A stretch of 64,000 bases of DNA from Lingula anatina (Eukaryota > Brachiopoda > Lingulata > Lingulida > Lingulidae). This document shows, in pieces, positions 63,949 through 64,000 of this stretch; position 1 is the stretch's first letter; every line of letters begins with the position of its first letter. The notes under the pieces were generated by a model. The model was not told the origin of the DNA, searched no databases, and saw only the letters and a list, made by a program, of their open reading frames with translations. The position numbers were made by a program, and so were the translations under genes. The stretch covers positions 1 through 64,000 of the forward strand of contig NW_019775269.1 of NCBI RefSeq assembly GCF_001039355.2, read 5' to 3'.

Positions 63949-64000
63949 GTAACCAACAGTAGATATTATTTTATCATATTATTTTTGTTTTACAAGGGCG

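Overview
The window is eukaryotic. Coding sequence is split into short exons with canonical GT..AG introns. Between genes there are AT-rich introns, long TA, CA and A tracts, and many miniature inverted-repeat and foldback elements. Gene content (tyrosine aminotransferase, BLOC-1 subunit 4, a KIAA1143 homologue, an aquaporin, DOMON/MOXD1-like monooxygenases) is metazoan. The frequent short AGGCCTA motifs, the high mobile-element load and the apparent allelic duplications suggest a highly polymorphic marine invertebrate such as an echinoderm, hemichordate or another aquatic invertebrate. I cannot name the species. Single N bases at 15322, 27860, 32359, 37093, 51346 and 52457 mark contig joins or uncertain bases. 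Two of them sit exactly at duplication junctions.

Layout. 0-3.3 kb: repeats plus a dead glycosyltransferase fragment split by a LINE piece. 4.8-7.1 kb (minus): a broken five-exon gene of unknown family. 7.1-15.8 kb: a tandem family of GT32-like (DXD sugar-transferase) genes with one intact copy (7859-9359), one truncated copy (12370-12720) and one copy lacking its last exon (14022-14810). They lie in duplicated flanks interrupted by a degenerate Tc1-like transposon, palindromes and MITEs. 15.8-18.7 kb: no gene seen. 18.7-24.7 kb: a decayed Ty3/gypsy-type LTR retrotransposon with two 272-bp LTRs. Only the integrase end of pol and a pol tail remain, and its interior carries a MITE, a 1.87-kb foldback element, a 103-bp perfect palindrome and a small transposon-like exon. 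24.7-30.4 kb: non-coding, with MITEs. 30.5-38.2 kb (plus): a complete tyrosine aminotransferase gene carrying a 1,530-bp direct duplication of two exons. 41.5-46.1 kb: a head-to-head pair, the KIAA1143 homologue (minus) and BLOC1S4 (plus), 295 bp apart. 48.2-55.0 kb (minus): a seven-exon aquaporin of 318 residues. 55-63.6 kb: mostly non-coding, with scattered exons of a MOXD1-like paralogue. 63.7 kb to the end (plus): the first exon of a DOMON/MOXD1-like gene that continues beyond the window.

These genes do not form one pathway. TAT is metabolic, BLOC1S4 acts in endosomal trafficking, the aquaporin is a membrane channel, the GT32-like enzymes are predicted Golgi glycosyltransferases and the MOXD1-like proteins are predicted secretory-pathway copper monooxygenase relatives. 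The most notable points are an aquaporin that lacks the selectivity-filter arginine, a foldback element with ~500-bp arms nested in an LTR element, a 103-bp perfect palindrome with a 13-bp target duplication, a MITE insertion shown by a filled/empty pair of duplicated copies, and two duplications that look like haplotypes joined in the assembly.
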